The notes under the pieces are model-generated. The model was given only the letters and a program-made list of their open reading frames with translations. It had not been told where the DNA came from and ran no database searches. A DNA stretch of 64,000 nt, from contig CP136066.1 in assembly GCA_032622095.1 (NCBI GenBank), forward strand, positions 152,915,152-152,979,151. The letters run 5' to 3'. Source of the DNA: Siphonodentalium dalli (taxonomy: Eukaryota; Mollusca; Scaphopoda; Gadilida; Siphonodentaliidae). The stretch's first letter is position 1; every line of letters begins with the position of its first letter. Made by a program: the position numbers and the translations under genes. Shown here piece by piece: positions 22,605 to 34,236 of the stretch.

Positions 22605-22972
22605 CTGTAAAAAAAACATGCATATCTATGACAGTAGTTATTTACATTCCATTTGGTATTTCCCGGAAAATTGGTCTTCTACCATAATAACAACTGATTT
22701 ATCAATACAGAAGGTACAGTGTTTTATCAATCATTTCATTAAAATCAGCGATGTCACTGCATGGTTACTTACATTCCGTTAAAGGCCCATTTAATTTTTG
22801 AGTCACCGATGGTTTTTTTATAGTACGGTTTTAATAACAATCTATGACATAAAATATGATTAAAATACTATAATTCATCACCATTTGTGTTTGTCTGTGT
22901 CTCAAGGTGCCCATAGAGTAATAGAAAATAGCTGAAATCATAGAAATAATATTTTTTTACCCAAAATATGTA

Positions 22973-23291
22973 TCTCCTATAATAAATATCTTGGACACTG
23001 AGTGAACTAATGGTTATATATTTCTTGCTTGCAAGATCATAGAAGTCGTTTTAAAAATCGGTACGGAGTACCTACAGTACGCGCACTGTCAAACCTAAAC
23101 AACTTTACCTCTGGACCAATCGTGTGAGTCCTTTCGCTATAGAAGCGAATGACAAGTAAGATTTCGATCCTTTTTAATTTCTTCCTCCTGTGTGTTTGAT
23201 GCGTTTGACCGAGTGCGCGGGGCGGGAATGTTGATCCCAACTGGGAGGGCCCTTAATAGTGTTCAGTGTCCAAGATATTTATTATAGGAGA
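22973..23291. mobile_element. Short TIR element (deletion derivative) in RADX intron
   Basis: Inverted ends TCTCCTATAATAAATATC / GATATTTATTATAGGAGA, flanked by TA. The palindrome continues outward through 'tacccaaaatatg'. The subterminal 200 bp (22986-23190) is nearly identical, inverted, to 28735-28935. Confidence 0.7.
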
Positions 23292-23368
23292 TACATATTT
23301 TGGGTAAAAAAATATTATATCTCCTTCAAATATATCTTGGACACTGAATGAACTAATGGTTATAATTA

Positions 23369-23640
23369 GAATTCTTGAAGAGGAGGAGGCCACGAGGCAG
23401 ATAATCCGACTATGTCCATGAAACCCGCCTGCTGAAGCAGAAAAGACCTGCATCCTGTACCAAAAAGATTTCTTGGTAGACATGTGCCAAAAAATAGATC
23501 ATTGTGTCCCATATGCAGTAGATCAGATAAACCCAAAACAACTGAGCCTCCTAAAAGGTAACAACACGTACCTCATGTGCCCTAATGATCACAGGGTGAA
23601 GGTGTCCAGGACAAACATTGGTCATAGGCAAGGGAAATAA
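23369..23640 (+). pseudogene. Unrecognised coding-like remnant
   Basis: One frame reads through about 90 codons with a single TGA (near 23415), with a protein-like composition: segments 'ILEEEEATRQIIRLCP' and 'KDFLVDMCQKIDHCVPYAVD', ending at TAA 23638-23640. No family recognised. Position just inside the left TIR suggests it is element cargo. Confidence 0.25.
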
Positions 23641-24024
23641 CTCATTCGTTCATGTTCCTAATAGGATAAAGGAACTTACCCCCCCCCCCCCACCTTAGAG
23701 GATGAAGCAGCACTAGCACGACATCCAGAGGACGATGACCGGCCCACAAGACATGCAAAAGGGGCACCGAGGGGAAAACACGGTTATGACACCCCCCCCC
23801 CCCCAGAAACGTTGAATCAATGCTCATAATGGATCTCGCAAAATGAGTCAATGCTCAGTGCGGTATGACTAACTTGACAGTATTTTGAGCCCGACCGAGA
23901 GACCCAGGGGTGATATGAGAAACCATTGGGCCCAGACCAATGGGGGGAACCAGGGATACACCAGGAAAACATGACTGAGTTGAGCTGATTATGTCCAGAG
24001 CACTGGGAATAATTTCCATGGAAA

Positions 24025-24075
24025 GAACGAGAGGCCGATCACGATCGGCAGATGTTAACCCATCCCTTGGCAATA
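24025..24075 (+). repeat. ~45-bp block shared with 15635
   Basis: 'gaacgagaggccgatcacga' followed by 'tcggcagatgttaacccat' occurs nearly identically at 15635-15685 in a different context. Confidence 0.6.
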
Positions 24076-24499
24076 GTAAATTACTATGATGGGAATCATA
24101 AATGAGAGTTTTGGTGTTGAATTATAGAGTATACTTTTATGTACTATTATAGACAAATGTACATAACACAAATTATTTGAATTTATGGGTCACTAGCATT
24201 TATATAAGAGAATGCACTGGTACAGCTAAACCACCACAGCCTTGGGTTAAATGTGAAAGGTGGCCAGGACATGGGGTACTTGGGTTAAGAGAGTTTACAA
24301 CAACCAGAGTAAGAGTGCAAATTAATTAGATAGAGCTACTGCCTGTAAGCCTGTGTGTGTCCTGTCCCTAAAAACATAGCTGATTTCACCTCACACTAAT
24401 GTCTAAAAATAACTCTAATTATCAATAAAACTCAGATACTGCTTGTCTCTTACAGAGCTAAAGTTTTACTGCTGGTGCTGGTAATCAATTATATGTTGA

Positions 24500-25030
24500 C
24501 TGCTATGGTTATCTGTTCAATTCTTAGTTGAAAAAGGGCCATAACTCTGGTATAAAATGTTGGATCTAACCCATATTCAATCTCGATTTGTATTTTGAGT
24601 TGATTTATCAAAATATGCAGAAATTCTATGTCAAAGGGCCATAACTCCATTGAAAAATATCGGATCAAACCCATATTCGAACTCGATCTGTATTTTGGTC
24701 CGAGAAACTTGCATACCAAATTTGATTCTGATCAGATAAAATTGTTTTGAGTTATGGTAGCATGCATGAATTCTAAGTCGAAAAAGGGCCATAACTCCGT
24801 GAAAACAACTCGGATCGAACCCGTATTCGAACTTGATCTGTATTTGGTGCTGACAAATTCATATACAAAATTTGGTTCCGATCAGATATAAAATGTTCGA
24901 GTTATCGCACCATGCGTGAAGTGTCTACAGACAGACAGACAGACAGACAGACGGACGGACTAACGACGAGTGGTCAATCCGGACAACGACACTATGTTTA
25001 CCATACTATGGTATGGGTAAACATAAAAAA
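24500..25030 (+). repeat. 'gggccataactc' tandem repeat with conserved tail
   Basis: Three to four units of about 130 bp, then (acag)n/(cgg) stretch, 'cgacgagtggtcaatccgg' and the terminal hairpin 'tttaccatactatggtatgg'. Same architecture as 16480-16820. Minus-strand reading frames here come from the repeat. Confidence 0.72.
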
Positions 25031-26039
25031 GCAGACACATATGGGAGGGGACCAGGACGGAAAGTAACTGGAAAATGAAGTGTACGGTCAACCAAGGAGA
25101 GGAACTGATACCGCTAATGGAACACTGTCTGATCATACGGCCAATTTGTGATGCAATGCACAGGCTTGCATGGTTTCAAATTAATGTGGAACTGAGTTAT
25201 CGTTAGTCAGGTGGTTGTAATGGTAACCCATACCATAGGTTAGCAGAAAAGTTACACAAACTGTGATAACACGACAACTGGTATTATCAAGCACCGATGG
25301 GCATGCGGCAATAATTGTTAAATGTCGCAAATAAGGTGAGAATCGGTGATCGGTAAATCGGATTAGAATTAGAATCACGCCTGTCAAGTGATGTGAAACA
25401 CTCTGCCAGAGTGAGAACATAGAATTGGAAAATATTCGTGGTCAAAGTCGGTACTGTGACAAATACTATAACAAAATGGACTACATACAGGAAGCATAGA
25501 CACCAACGAGCGTAGTTCAGACGATAGTGTCTATGGAGCGGAACGGTCGAAATTCATGATATGTTCGGCTAAGTGAGTAGAACGCTAAAGTCCCCTGTGA
25601 GATATAGCACCCGCATACTAACTTATCAGGTTCACACCCACGATCAAGTCCATAATACGTCTAGGTTTGTCTCATAAAAGCGGCCTAATCGTTGAATAAA
25701 AATCGAACAGATTTGAAGGCCCGAAACTAGAAAAACTGGTCTCAACAACACCTGGAATACCCCGACGGGATAAGAAGGGAGGTGATAATGGAGGCGAAAT
25801 AAACTTATTCAGGAGCAGTTCCTGATTGTGGCACATAGCCAGAGCAATGGGATATGGCAGCAAGCAGACTGACAGAGGAACCTCAAAGTACAAAGAACGG
25901 AGGTAATATTGCACTAAACACTCAGTCGAATGATTTCAACTTGTCGGTGACAAGGAACAATGAGGTAGCCAAGGCAAGAAAGGGTTAGGAAAAAACGGTA
26001 TGTGCCGTGACAGCATGAACCTGGATGGACTGAGGCAGG

Positions 26040-27520
26040 ACCAGCGGTAGCTGCTGCAGAACATCCATCGCTGCGAAGGTGGTGGAAGCCGCGACTACAA
26101 ATAGAGGAGGCATGACCACCAACAGACTCCGAGCCTGCAGCGCAGGCTGTACCGAGTTGACAGAGGAAAATCCATTGTTGCCCGACTCTGTGAAGGTTGT
26201 GGAAGCTGTGACTACAAATAGAGGAGGCATGACCACCAACAGATTCCGAGCCTGCGGCGCAGGCTGTACCGAGTGGACAGAGGAAAATTCATTGTTTCCT
26301 GTCTCTGCGAAGGTTGTGGAAGCCGCGACTACAAATAGAGGAGGCATGACCACCAACACTTGAACAGACTCCGAGCCTGCTGTACCGAGTTGGCAGAGGA
26401 AAATCCATTGTTGACCGTCTCTGCGAAGGTTGTGGAAGCCGCGACTACAAATAGAGGAGGCATGACCACGAACAGACCCTGAGCCTGCCGCGCAGGCTGT
26501 ATCGAGTTGGCAGAGGAAAAATCGTCACACGTTGGTTTTTGTTCTTGATATGTGGGCCCCATCCAGTCCTTCGGTTGTGGAAGACAGGCGTACTGCTCTG
26601 CAGATGGCTCAGGAGGCCGCGATCAATAAGGAGGAGGCATGTCCCGCAACCGACTCCAGCGGAGGCTCCATGTAAATGGAGAAAGCAAGAGAAAGGCCAT
26701 GTTTGTTCTTCCTTTTTCTGTGCTGTTAGTATCGTGCTGGTAATGCATGCAAAATTGTGCGCAATTGTTATCCTAAGACCGAAGGACTGACCCATCCGAA
26801 ACGACCCTCTTGGAAGGCACTCTCGGATGGGCATGGCGAACCCGGACACGCATCAAACGCTGCCAAATCCAGGGGATGTTGCGACAGCACGTCCTCGTCT
26901 CTGAACAGCACCGTCCGTCCAGGAGATGGGGGGAATGGGGCAAGTATCCCGACCAGGTCACCTGGTTTGATGAGGCAAAAATTCCAAAGCCTCGGAAAGG
27001 AAACTAAGTCTAAGTTCTGGCCTAGGAGCCCAAAAGAGGCCCGAAACTGTACAAATCAAGGCCACACTGGTGGAGGAAAGAACACAGGTGAATAATAGGG
27101 ATACATTCCCACCCCAAAACCGGGAGGGACGGATGCCGGAAAAGACGTTGACGAATGAAGGACAGGTCAGAACCCGTGCGGTCAAATCCCCTGGAGTGGA
27201 AGCAGTGGCAGTTGACACATTGAACTTCGTAGGCAGACAATGTGCTGAGGGCACCGGGCTTGCGAGCTAAACGGACCACTGATGTGGTAGCTGTAGCAAG
27301 TGGCCGGCTGGTGCAGCGATGGTGCGAACCCAGCGGAACCGGAGGCAGGACCAAGGGCAGCTGCACTTGGACCACCATCGCTGCCCTTCTCTGCGGGGGC
27401 TATGGACGCCGCGACCCTGAGGGAGGAGGCATGTCCACCAACCAACTCCAGCGGAGACTCCCAAGTTAATGGAGGATGCAAGAGAAGGTGCCACGTCAGC
27501 AGAGGTGCCACGATCATTGA
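26040..27520. repeat. GC-rich minisatellite, 117-bp unit, and degenerate extensions
   Basis: Units start at 26073, 26190, 26307 and 26423 (gcgaaggttgtggaag, then gaggaggcatgaccacca, then cgagcctg...gcaggctgtacc). The 117-bp period is 39 codons and long frames stay open on both strands. Derived blocks (gaggaggcatgtcc.caacc.actccagcgga) recur near 26630 and 27425. Composition is strikingly unlike the surrounding DNA. No known protein recognised. Confidence 0.75.
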
Positions 27521-28730
27521 ACTTGATAATCGATAGTCAATACGAGATTAGAATCGATGAAGCGTATCTAATAGCAAGGACAGAGGAAGTAGTGCATAAT
27601 ATTCACATGTGCATAATTTGTATCAGAAACCACCGAGACTGTCCTTCCCATGACAAAAAATACAGTTTCATTGATTAGAAGGGTGTAATTGCACCGGTAA
27701 TATAATTGTAAGTTGGGGTTATCACAAATCAAAGGTCATTGTGTGATATACCCAAGTCCACTGACACTCGCACATGCCCATAAATTAACGGAGATGGGAA
27801 ATGTGCTAAATATATCTTCACATATTTTAATATTGATGGTGACCAGGTGGACAAGTGCAAATGGTGAATACCCGTGAATAGAAAATTGCGAGAGCAATCG
27901 TTACTGTCTCGTGGGAAGGAAAGCCGGTAATTAGTAATGAGCACAATGCGTTATAAATATCTTTGCACGATCAACGATCGTTAACCTGTCCGTTGGATAT
28001 TAAACTGTAAAACAGGGTATCCAAATATGTCCGGTACTTTTCGACATCCGAAATAAAGAACTCAGAGTAATCGCTGCCGAAAGTGGTAATTGAATATCGG
28101 CTGCATCAACGTTTCATCGATTATACGATCAATCGTGGCACCCCTACCTGTCGGAGGGAAAAAACATTATGAAGTTTTCATCGTAAAAGCATTGAGCCTT
28201 ATGTTCAATGTAGAGAGAAGAGGCAAGCCACACTGTGGCTATTTTATCTAGCATCCGTGAGGAAAATTATTGTAAAATATTGTAATGTAAAATATTGGAA
28301 ATTATTAATTCCAATACATTGGGATAGGATTTTATCAGGGACCAAACTCCAAACTGGAGCTTAGTGTAGACGCCAACACAATATTGCATCCAGTGCAGTG
28401 TTAAAAGAAACCCTACGTGAACCCGAATGACTCGAAAGAGCATCGGTTTATTGAATATTGTTTTATGCAAAAAACGATATTTGTTTGAAGTGATTCTCGT
28501 AAACAAAACAAAATTGAAATATTTGTTAATGAAATTATCTACCCACGGACCACTGTCATTAATAAGACAGTATTGTAGAATAAAAGATTGTTGAACAATT
28601 GTAAACCGAATTCCGAAAATTGGAAAACACGTGCGTAGTGCACGAAATTAGGAAACTGCGCGGTTTCGTTCGCAATATCGTAAAGAGAACGTTCATTAAA
28701 AATGAACAGATGAAAGATGCGACTTATCTT
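27521..28730. other. Intron/element DNA, nothing recognised
   Basis: AT-rich inner right part of the TIR element; no coding or repeat feature that I can name. Confidence 0.35.
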
Positions 28731-29787
28731 GCGACGTAGAAGAAATAAAAGGATCGAAATCTTACTTGTCATTCGCTTCTTTAGGGAAAGGACTCACACG
28801 ATTGGTCCAGAGGTAAAGTTATTTAGGTTTGACAGTGCGTGTACTGTAGGTACTCCGTACCGATTTTTAAAACGACTTCTATGATCTTGCAAGCAAGAAA
28901 TATATAACCATTAGTTCATTCAGTGTCCAAGATATATTTGAAGGAGATACAGTTCCCCTGTTTCGCTAGCAGAATACAACATAATTCTAACTGAGATATA
29001 GTTATTCCCCTTGCATTGAAAATAAGACTTGGCACTACAGTCCAGATGAAACTTAAGCACAGAAAACACGTCGGTACCTCAACAAAAAAACATGTTCACA
29101 GTTTATTACACCGGATAAGTTGGAAAATACAATGTTTTGGAGCTTCCTCTTTCAAATTAAGTGGGCCTTTATGTATTTCCAGTAAATTGGTCTTCTTCGG
29201 TAACAATAACTAATTTTTCATTGAGACTGGTTAGAATATCAGCACAGAAGGTAGAGTAACTTTCGTATAAAACTTTATCAAGCATTTTGTAAGAAATCAG
29301 GTATGACACGCATTGCCTTTTTTCTTGAGAATTCAAACACAGATTATATTAGCTGCTATTTTCATGGCGAAATCTAAAGGCATTGACCAATCAGCAAGTG
29401 ACTCAATCTCAGACACAACATCATAGTCTGAGGAATTGCTATTCGGAACTAAACGTTGTTGGTCATACTACTGTATTAGTACTATCATAACTTAATTTTG
29501 TTTAATATGGACCTTGTAAGGGAAAAATTCTGCACGACTTGTTAAACAAATAAACATTTTAACATATGTTTAATGTTATCAGAAATTGAGCAAGAGTTTC
29601 CTTATGTATCAAGGATTGAACTTTACCTGAAATGAGGGTGTTGTATAAATACAGAACGCAACACCATAATCTCACATTTCACTTGAGCTCCTCTCTTGTG
29701 AAATATATCTGTGCACCGTCTGCAACTCATTTGATAAAATATTTTCATTTAAAATGCATCTTGTGTTCTGTCTATATATATATTTAC

Positions 29788-29989
29788 CAAGAAGTTTCTC
29801 CATATCTTTAACGTGAGTGCTGAGTTGGTCGTCACAATGTTTTGGGAAGCCTAGGAGACTAGATGTGTTTGTTTTAATGTTATCATTTGGAACACGGCTG
29901 AGGAACGGATATACATCGTGGGCGCTGCAACCAATAGCTCCATGTCTGTTTCTTAGCTCCAGCCAATCATCACTCAGGAGTCTTGATAG
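29788..29989 (-). CDS. RADX: RADX-like, exon 12
   Basis: Acceptor aataatttcag| and donor CTTCTTG|gtaaat. 67 codons plus 1 base; the peptide starts LSRLLSDDWLELRNRHG and ends KDMEKLL. The acceptor lies 11 bp from the TTAA end of a piggyBac-type MITE, so the pyrimidine tract is largely MITE-derived. Confidence 0.85.
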
Positions 29990-30000
29990 CTGAAATTATT

Positions 30001-30040
30001 TTAACCCTTTCTATACTAAATGCATTCTCTCATTCATTTA
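30001..30040 (+). mobile_element. piggyBac-type MITE end, family A (fragment)
   Basis: 'ttaaccctttctatactaaa' followed by 'tgcattctctcattcattt'; truncated after about 40 bp by the next repeat. Confidence 0.55.
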
Positions 30041-30044
30041 CATG

Positions 30045-30625
30045 ATTGTCCCTCGAAAAAAATATTCGGGGGACTATAGAAATCAATGGTGTCCATCAGA
30101 CCTGGATGGTTTCCGGATGATAACTTTAGTTTTAGTTACCTGCAAGTAATTGTTTTCAAACTTAGAATTTGCCGATTATTTTGGTTTCTAAGTGATAACT
30201 TTAAATTTCGTATGTGAATTACCCACATGAAAATACAGGTCAAGTTCAAATTTGGATTTGGTCCACCTATTTTTGCCTGAGTTATGGTCCTTGTCAACTT
30301 AGAATTTGCTGATTATTTTGGTTTCCAGGTGATAACTTTAGTTTTAGTTATCGGATTGTTATCAAATTTGGTGTATGGATTACTCATATGAAAATACAAG
30401 TCAAATTCGAATTTGGGTTCCGTAAGCCTATTTTTACAGGCTTATGGTCCTTGTTGACTTATAATTTGATGATTATTTTGGTTTCCGAGTGATAGCTTTA
30501 GTAATAGTTATCTGATTGTTATCAAATTTGGTATACTCATGAAAATACAGATGAAGTTTGAATTTAGTTTTGGTCTGCTCATTATTACCGCAGTTATGGT
30601 CCTTGTCGACTTATAATTGACTTAT
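30045..30625 (+). repeat. Divergent tandem repeat, ~150-bp unit
   Basis: 'gatgataactttagttttag', 'gattgttatcaaatttggt' and 'gaaaatacaggtcaagttc' recur about four times. Same family as 8340-8600. Confidence 0.65.
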
Positions 30626-30744
30626 AAATATTTTGACTTTAAGAGTTTTTTTCATATTTGGTTATTTGTATGTAGCTCACTTTTATATATATATAATATA
30701 CCTCTACAAAGCCCCCACTCCAATTGAAGCTACCGTTTCGGGGG

Positions 30745-30957
30745 ACACTGTGGCTGAGTCGCCTTTTATTATACATTGGAATGGTCTACTATTCATCTGG
30801 AGGGACATTCAGGATAAATAATCAGACAACAGACAGGAGAGAGGATAGCAGAAGAATTCCTATTAGTTGGTGGGGGAAATGTTCAGATAATTAGTTCAGC
30901 AGAAGGCCTATGGTTGCCAATCAGTTGGGCAGTGTTGGTTGATGGCATAACGGGTTA
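30745..30957 (+). mobile_element. piggyBac-type MITE, family A
   Basis: 'tacattggaatggtctacta', 'aaatgttcagataattagtt' and terminal 'cgggttaa'. Confidence 0.6.
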
Positions 30958-31297
30958 ACCCATAATCACTGCGTGGACGCCTGGTTGTGCATGCCTATCA
31001 GCCAATTATTCTACCTGTGAATTATCAATAAATTAGTCTATGGCCGCACACTTAAAACATGCCCATTTAATCTACATGTATCTACTGCTTTTAGTAAACT
31101 ATGTCAACAATATGTGACGGCGGTTCGTGTTATGGTGTGTTTTATTGGCATATATAATGCATGACACAGTTGGCAATTGACCAATCACTGAACAAGATTT
31201 AGTGTAACACACAGACTACATTAATATTATGATATCCAGAGTCATTATTCAACAGATTGTCAGATTGGAATTATTTATGAAAATAAACTTTACTTAC

Positions 31298-31337
31298 GTG
31301 TCGACCCAATTCTGTATCAGCATCAAGCTTGTGCTTC
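31298..31337 (-). CDS. RADX: RADX-like, exon 11 (40-bp microexon)
   Basis: Acceptor ttgctatacag| and a consensus donor CGACAC|gtaagt. One base completes Arg from the previous exon, then 13 codons (KHKLDADTELGRH). The length and phase fit both neighbours. Confidence 0.8.
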
Positions 31338-31497
31338 CTGTATAGCAAATAAAGATAGGTGTGGTAATAGTATATCTATGGCTAGAGAGGATCAGATTCC
31401 CAATGGCTTAAATAAATCGAATCAAGTCAGTTAATGACTTATTTTCAAGAAACTGGAAAATATGGCACATACAATGTAGATGTTAAAGGGTACACAT

Positions 31498-33006
31498 TAG
31501 GGCTGGGCCATATTGGCTAAAAAAAATATCGCGCTATTATGGTGACAACACCGCGATAAACGATATTATCGTGATATTATTTTGGTATATAACAATTGGT
31601 AAGTACAATGTATAAAATATGCAATATTTCATGAATAAAGTTTGCACTATACAACCATACGTTTTATTTACAATTTGTGGGCCATGCGAGGTTTAGTAAA
31701 TGTGTATTGAACATTGATTGTACATCAGTAACATCACAGTATTATGACCACTCGTCTGCAACAATTGACAGTTTTTCCGATGGCGACCACAACAACTTTC
31801 AACTCCTTTCTAATTTGGTCAGGCATAATATAAACTGTAAGCAGTGTTCAAAGCACCGTTTCGATGACACATTGTCAAAACTAGTGAACAGTGATAATTG
31901 ATAATAAATACTGTTCATACAATCACGCATACACATGTGTTATTGTTGCCATGTGTGAGATGTCAGGCGGATGAGCTGCGTGTTTGTAAACACCTGTCGT
32001 CTTATTTGGGCAATGCGTAGTTCTCACAATAGGGGAATGCGTAGTTCTCACCTACCTACATGTATACAGCATGCACCTATTACTGACATGTAACATGAAC
32101 CAGTGATTGAGAGTTAAGAATCCGCATATGGGTTGAAAGAAAGTGATATAATCATATAACAAGGTCCATGTGCATTTTCAGATCGCATATATCATTAGAG
32201 TTATATCCCTTCGACAATAGAGCTTAACACTACACATTAAGCACCGCATTCGGTTTCAAATTTGTATGTTATTTATTAGTGAGGAATTGGTTGTTTGTGA
32301 GACTATTTATTTGTGGGAATTGGTAGTTGGTAGCATCGTGAGACTTCAATGTACATATACAGCAGTACTGGGAATTAGTGTCGGCAATGGGCAGTGCCGA
32401 GGCAAAAGCCGACGTGAAATGAATTTGCGTCAGCATTTTTAAGCAGAGGAAAAAAAATATAGACATATTCAATTAGCTTGTGAAATTGACATTTATTGAA
32501 GCGCTGGCAATGCCATGATCCATACAGCACATGTCCATAAAATCATTTTACTTGCAATTTGCACACATTGACACAATCAGCTGGTGGGGTCAATATAAAA
32601 TCTGACATGGTAATCCATCTCCCAGCAACCGGTTACGGTTGATAGCAAGCTGCACCAACTTGAAAGGAGGTCATTGTGTCAGTTGCATGCGAGCGACATA
32701 CCAATCATCTCACAAAGTAGCCAACTGATGCTAATGCTTTGATGTTTCTGACGAAGGATATCCAACTTGACAAGCATGTGCTCCGATGTTTTAAAACTTT
32801 TTTGACTGCGTGTTTCCTGGAAGTTTGGGACTATAATACTTACACTAACTTCCCTGTTTGTTGGGACCATATGATGGGTTTCAAACTACATGGAGAATAT
32901 TACAACTTGTGACAGTATTACGATATTTTTATTTCAGAAGATATTAATGACGATATCAAAATTAAAACCAGTTATACCCGATATATCATCATATCGCCCA
33001 GCACTA
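31498..33006. mobile_element. Non-autonomous hAT element, 1.5 kb (TAGGGCTGGGC ends)
   Basis: Ends TAGGGCTGGGC / GCCCAGCACTA with a perfect 8-bp target duplication GTACACAT (31490-31497, 33007-33014). Subterminal 'gatattatcg' words. Interior frames of about 60-75 codons show no transposase motif. Confidence 0.92.
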
Positions 33007-33014
33007 GTACACAT

Positions 33015-33581
33015 AATACCTATATTTAACTAGCAGTTGCACCTCGGGTGCTGGCATACCCTCAAGGTGCCAAAAGAAACATGGGCAGAATGGAACCCAA
33101 ATTTAAAATAAACAAATGATAAATAACTGTAGAAAGGAAAAATACGAACTTTACAAATGCTTCATTGAAAGGCCTTTTATTACATATCTATCAACGTAAT
33201 TCGCATGATCGCACGACGTTCCAGGCGTGTGATAATTCTCAGAATCGCACTAGTGCAATCTGTCGACGGAACTATTTCATTCAGTGTTGTTAGACTGGCT
33301 TTCGCCGTTACTATTTTAACTTTTCAACGCAAGGGCGACAACCCGCTTGCCGAAATCGCAGCACGCTGATTGGGTTCTATTTTTGGAAAATCTGGGAAAA
33401 CCCAATTAACACCTTTGCGCGGGTCAAGATGGGTCAAGTTCACTCGCGGATAGAAGGGCTCCCTCTCTGATTGATGCGTTAACCCTAAAATGCTGTTAAA
33501 ATTAAATTAAATTAACATTTTCTGTACCGGAGATGTACGATTGTGAGTCAACTTACTATGATACATAGATATATAATAAAA
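33015..33581. repeat. 'cacctcgggtgctggcatacc' repeat start and unassigned intron
   Basis: 'gcacctcgggtgctggcata' at about 33045 begins a repeat also seen at 36665, 45385 and, inverted, at 1415. The remainder is unassigned, with a CpG-containing patch at 33200-33420. Confidence 0.45.
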
Positions 33582-33928
33582 ATAGAACCGCATGAGTGTC
33601 TGAATTTAGACGAATTTCAGACCAACATCTGTCCGTCTGATATCTCAGCCATGGGTTACCCATCTGTATAAAATTTGGCATGAAATTTGGTATGTATACA
33701 TATATGTATACATATGTATACATATATACAATACGCAGTCCCGCACGAGAGGTATCGCGTTCCGCCAACAAATCTCGTTCGATAATTTCGTCTAAATTCA
33801 GACACTCATGCGGTTCTATCTATGTATTGTATATATGTATACATATATGTATACATACCAAATTTCATGCCAAATTTTATACAGATGGGTAACCCATGGC
33901 TGAGATATCAGACGGACAGATGTTGGTC
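33582..33928. repeat. Interleaved inverted repeats (A-B-A'-B')
   Basis: Arm A 33582-33614 pairs with A' 33787-33819 (33 bp, perfect). Arm B 33620-33713 pairs with B' 33835-33928 (about 94 bp). Because A' lies between B and B', the pairings interlock. B contains (tatgtatacata)n. Confidence 0.85.
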
Positions 33929-34236
33929 TCCAACATACCAAATGTAATTGAGATCCGATAACCATGGCTGAGATATATACCCAGACAGTCAGAAAACCAC
34001 TATTTCCAAGAACAGAAAATGTGAACAATGTTGTTAAGCCCTCTATTGAAAGTTCTCCGATGCCAAACATCAAGACCAAACTTCATTCAAATTCAAGAAC
34101 CCATGGCTGAGAAATATTTCAAGATGTTTTGGCCTGAGAAATGGGAAATTGACTTTGCCTGGCATTATGGCAATGTGATAACAATATAAATACTTTGAAA
34201 CTCTTTACTTATGTGTGTAGATGATATAATGCTGCT

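Larger units (their letters stand above)
23320..28947. mobile_element. 5.6-kb TIR-bounded element of unknown class
   Basis: Left end TCTCCTTCAAATATATCTTG at 23320 and its complement ending at 28947, each flanked by TA (23318-19, 28948-49). The TIRs are about 45 bp (23320-23363, 28904-28947). The TA target suggests a Tc1/mariner-like or similar mechanism. No transposase was recognised. Cargo: an unrecognised coding-like stretch (23369-23640), a 'gggccataactc' repeat (24500-25030) and a GC-rich minisatellite (26040-27520). Confidence 0.6.

Noticed and set aside
24489-24719. Minus-strand frame of 76 codons
   Set aside because: Lies wholly in the 'gggccataactc' tandem repeat; a similar frame appears at 16452-16661 for the same reason.
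25985-26363. Long overl open frames on both strands in the minisatellite (94 and 124 codons)
   Set aside because: Explained by a 117-bp period divisible by three; no known domain, no start/splice context. Kept only as a repeat and a finding.
26040-26520. Possible CRISPR-like array (regular repeats)
   Set aside because: Whole units are repeated without unique spacers, in a eukaryotic intron; it is a minisatellite.
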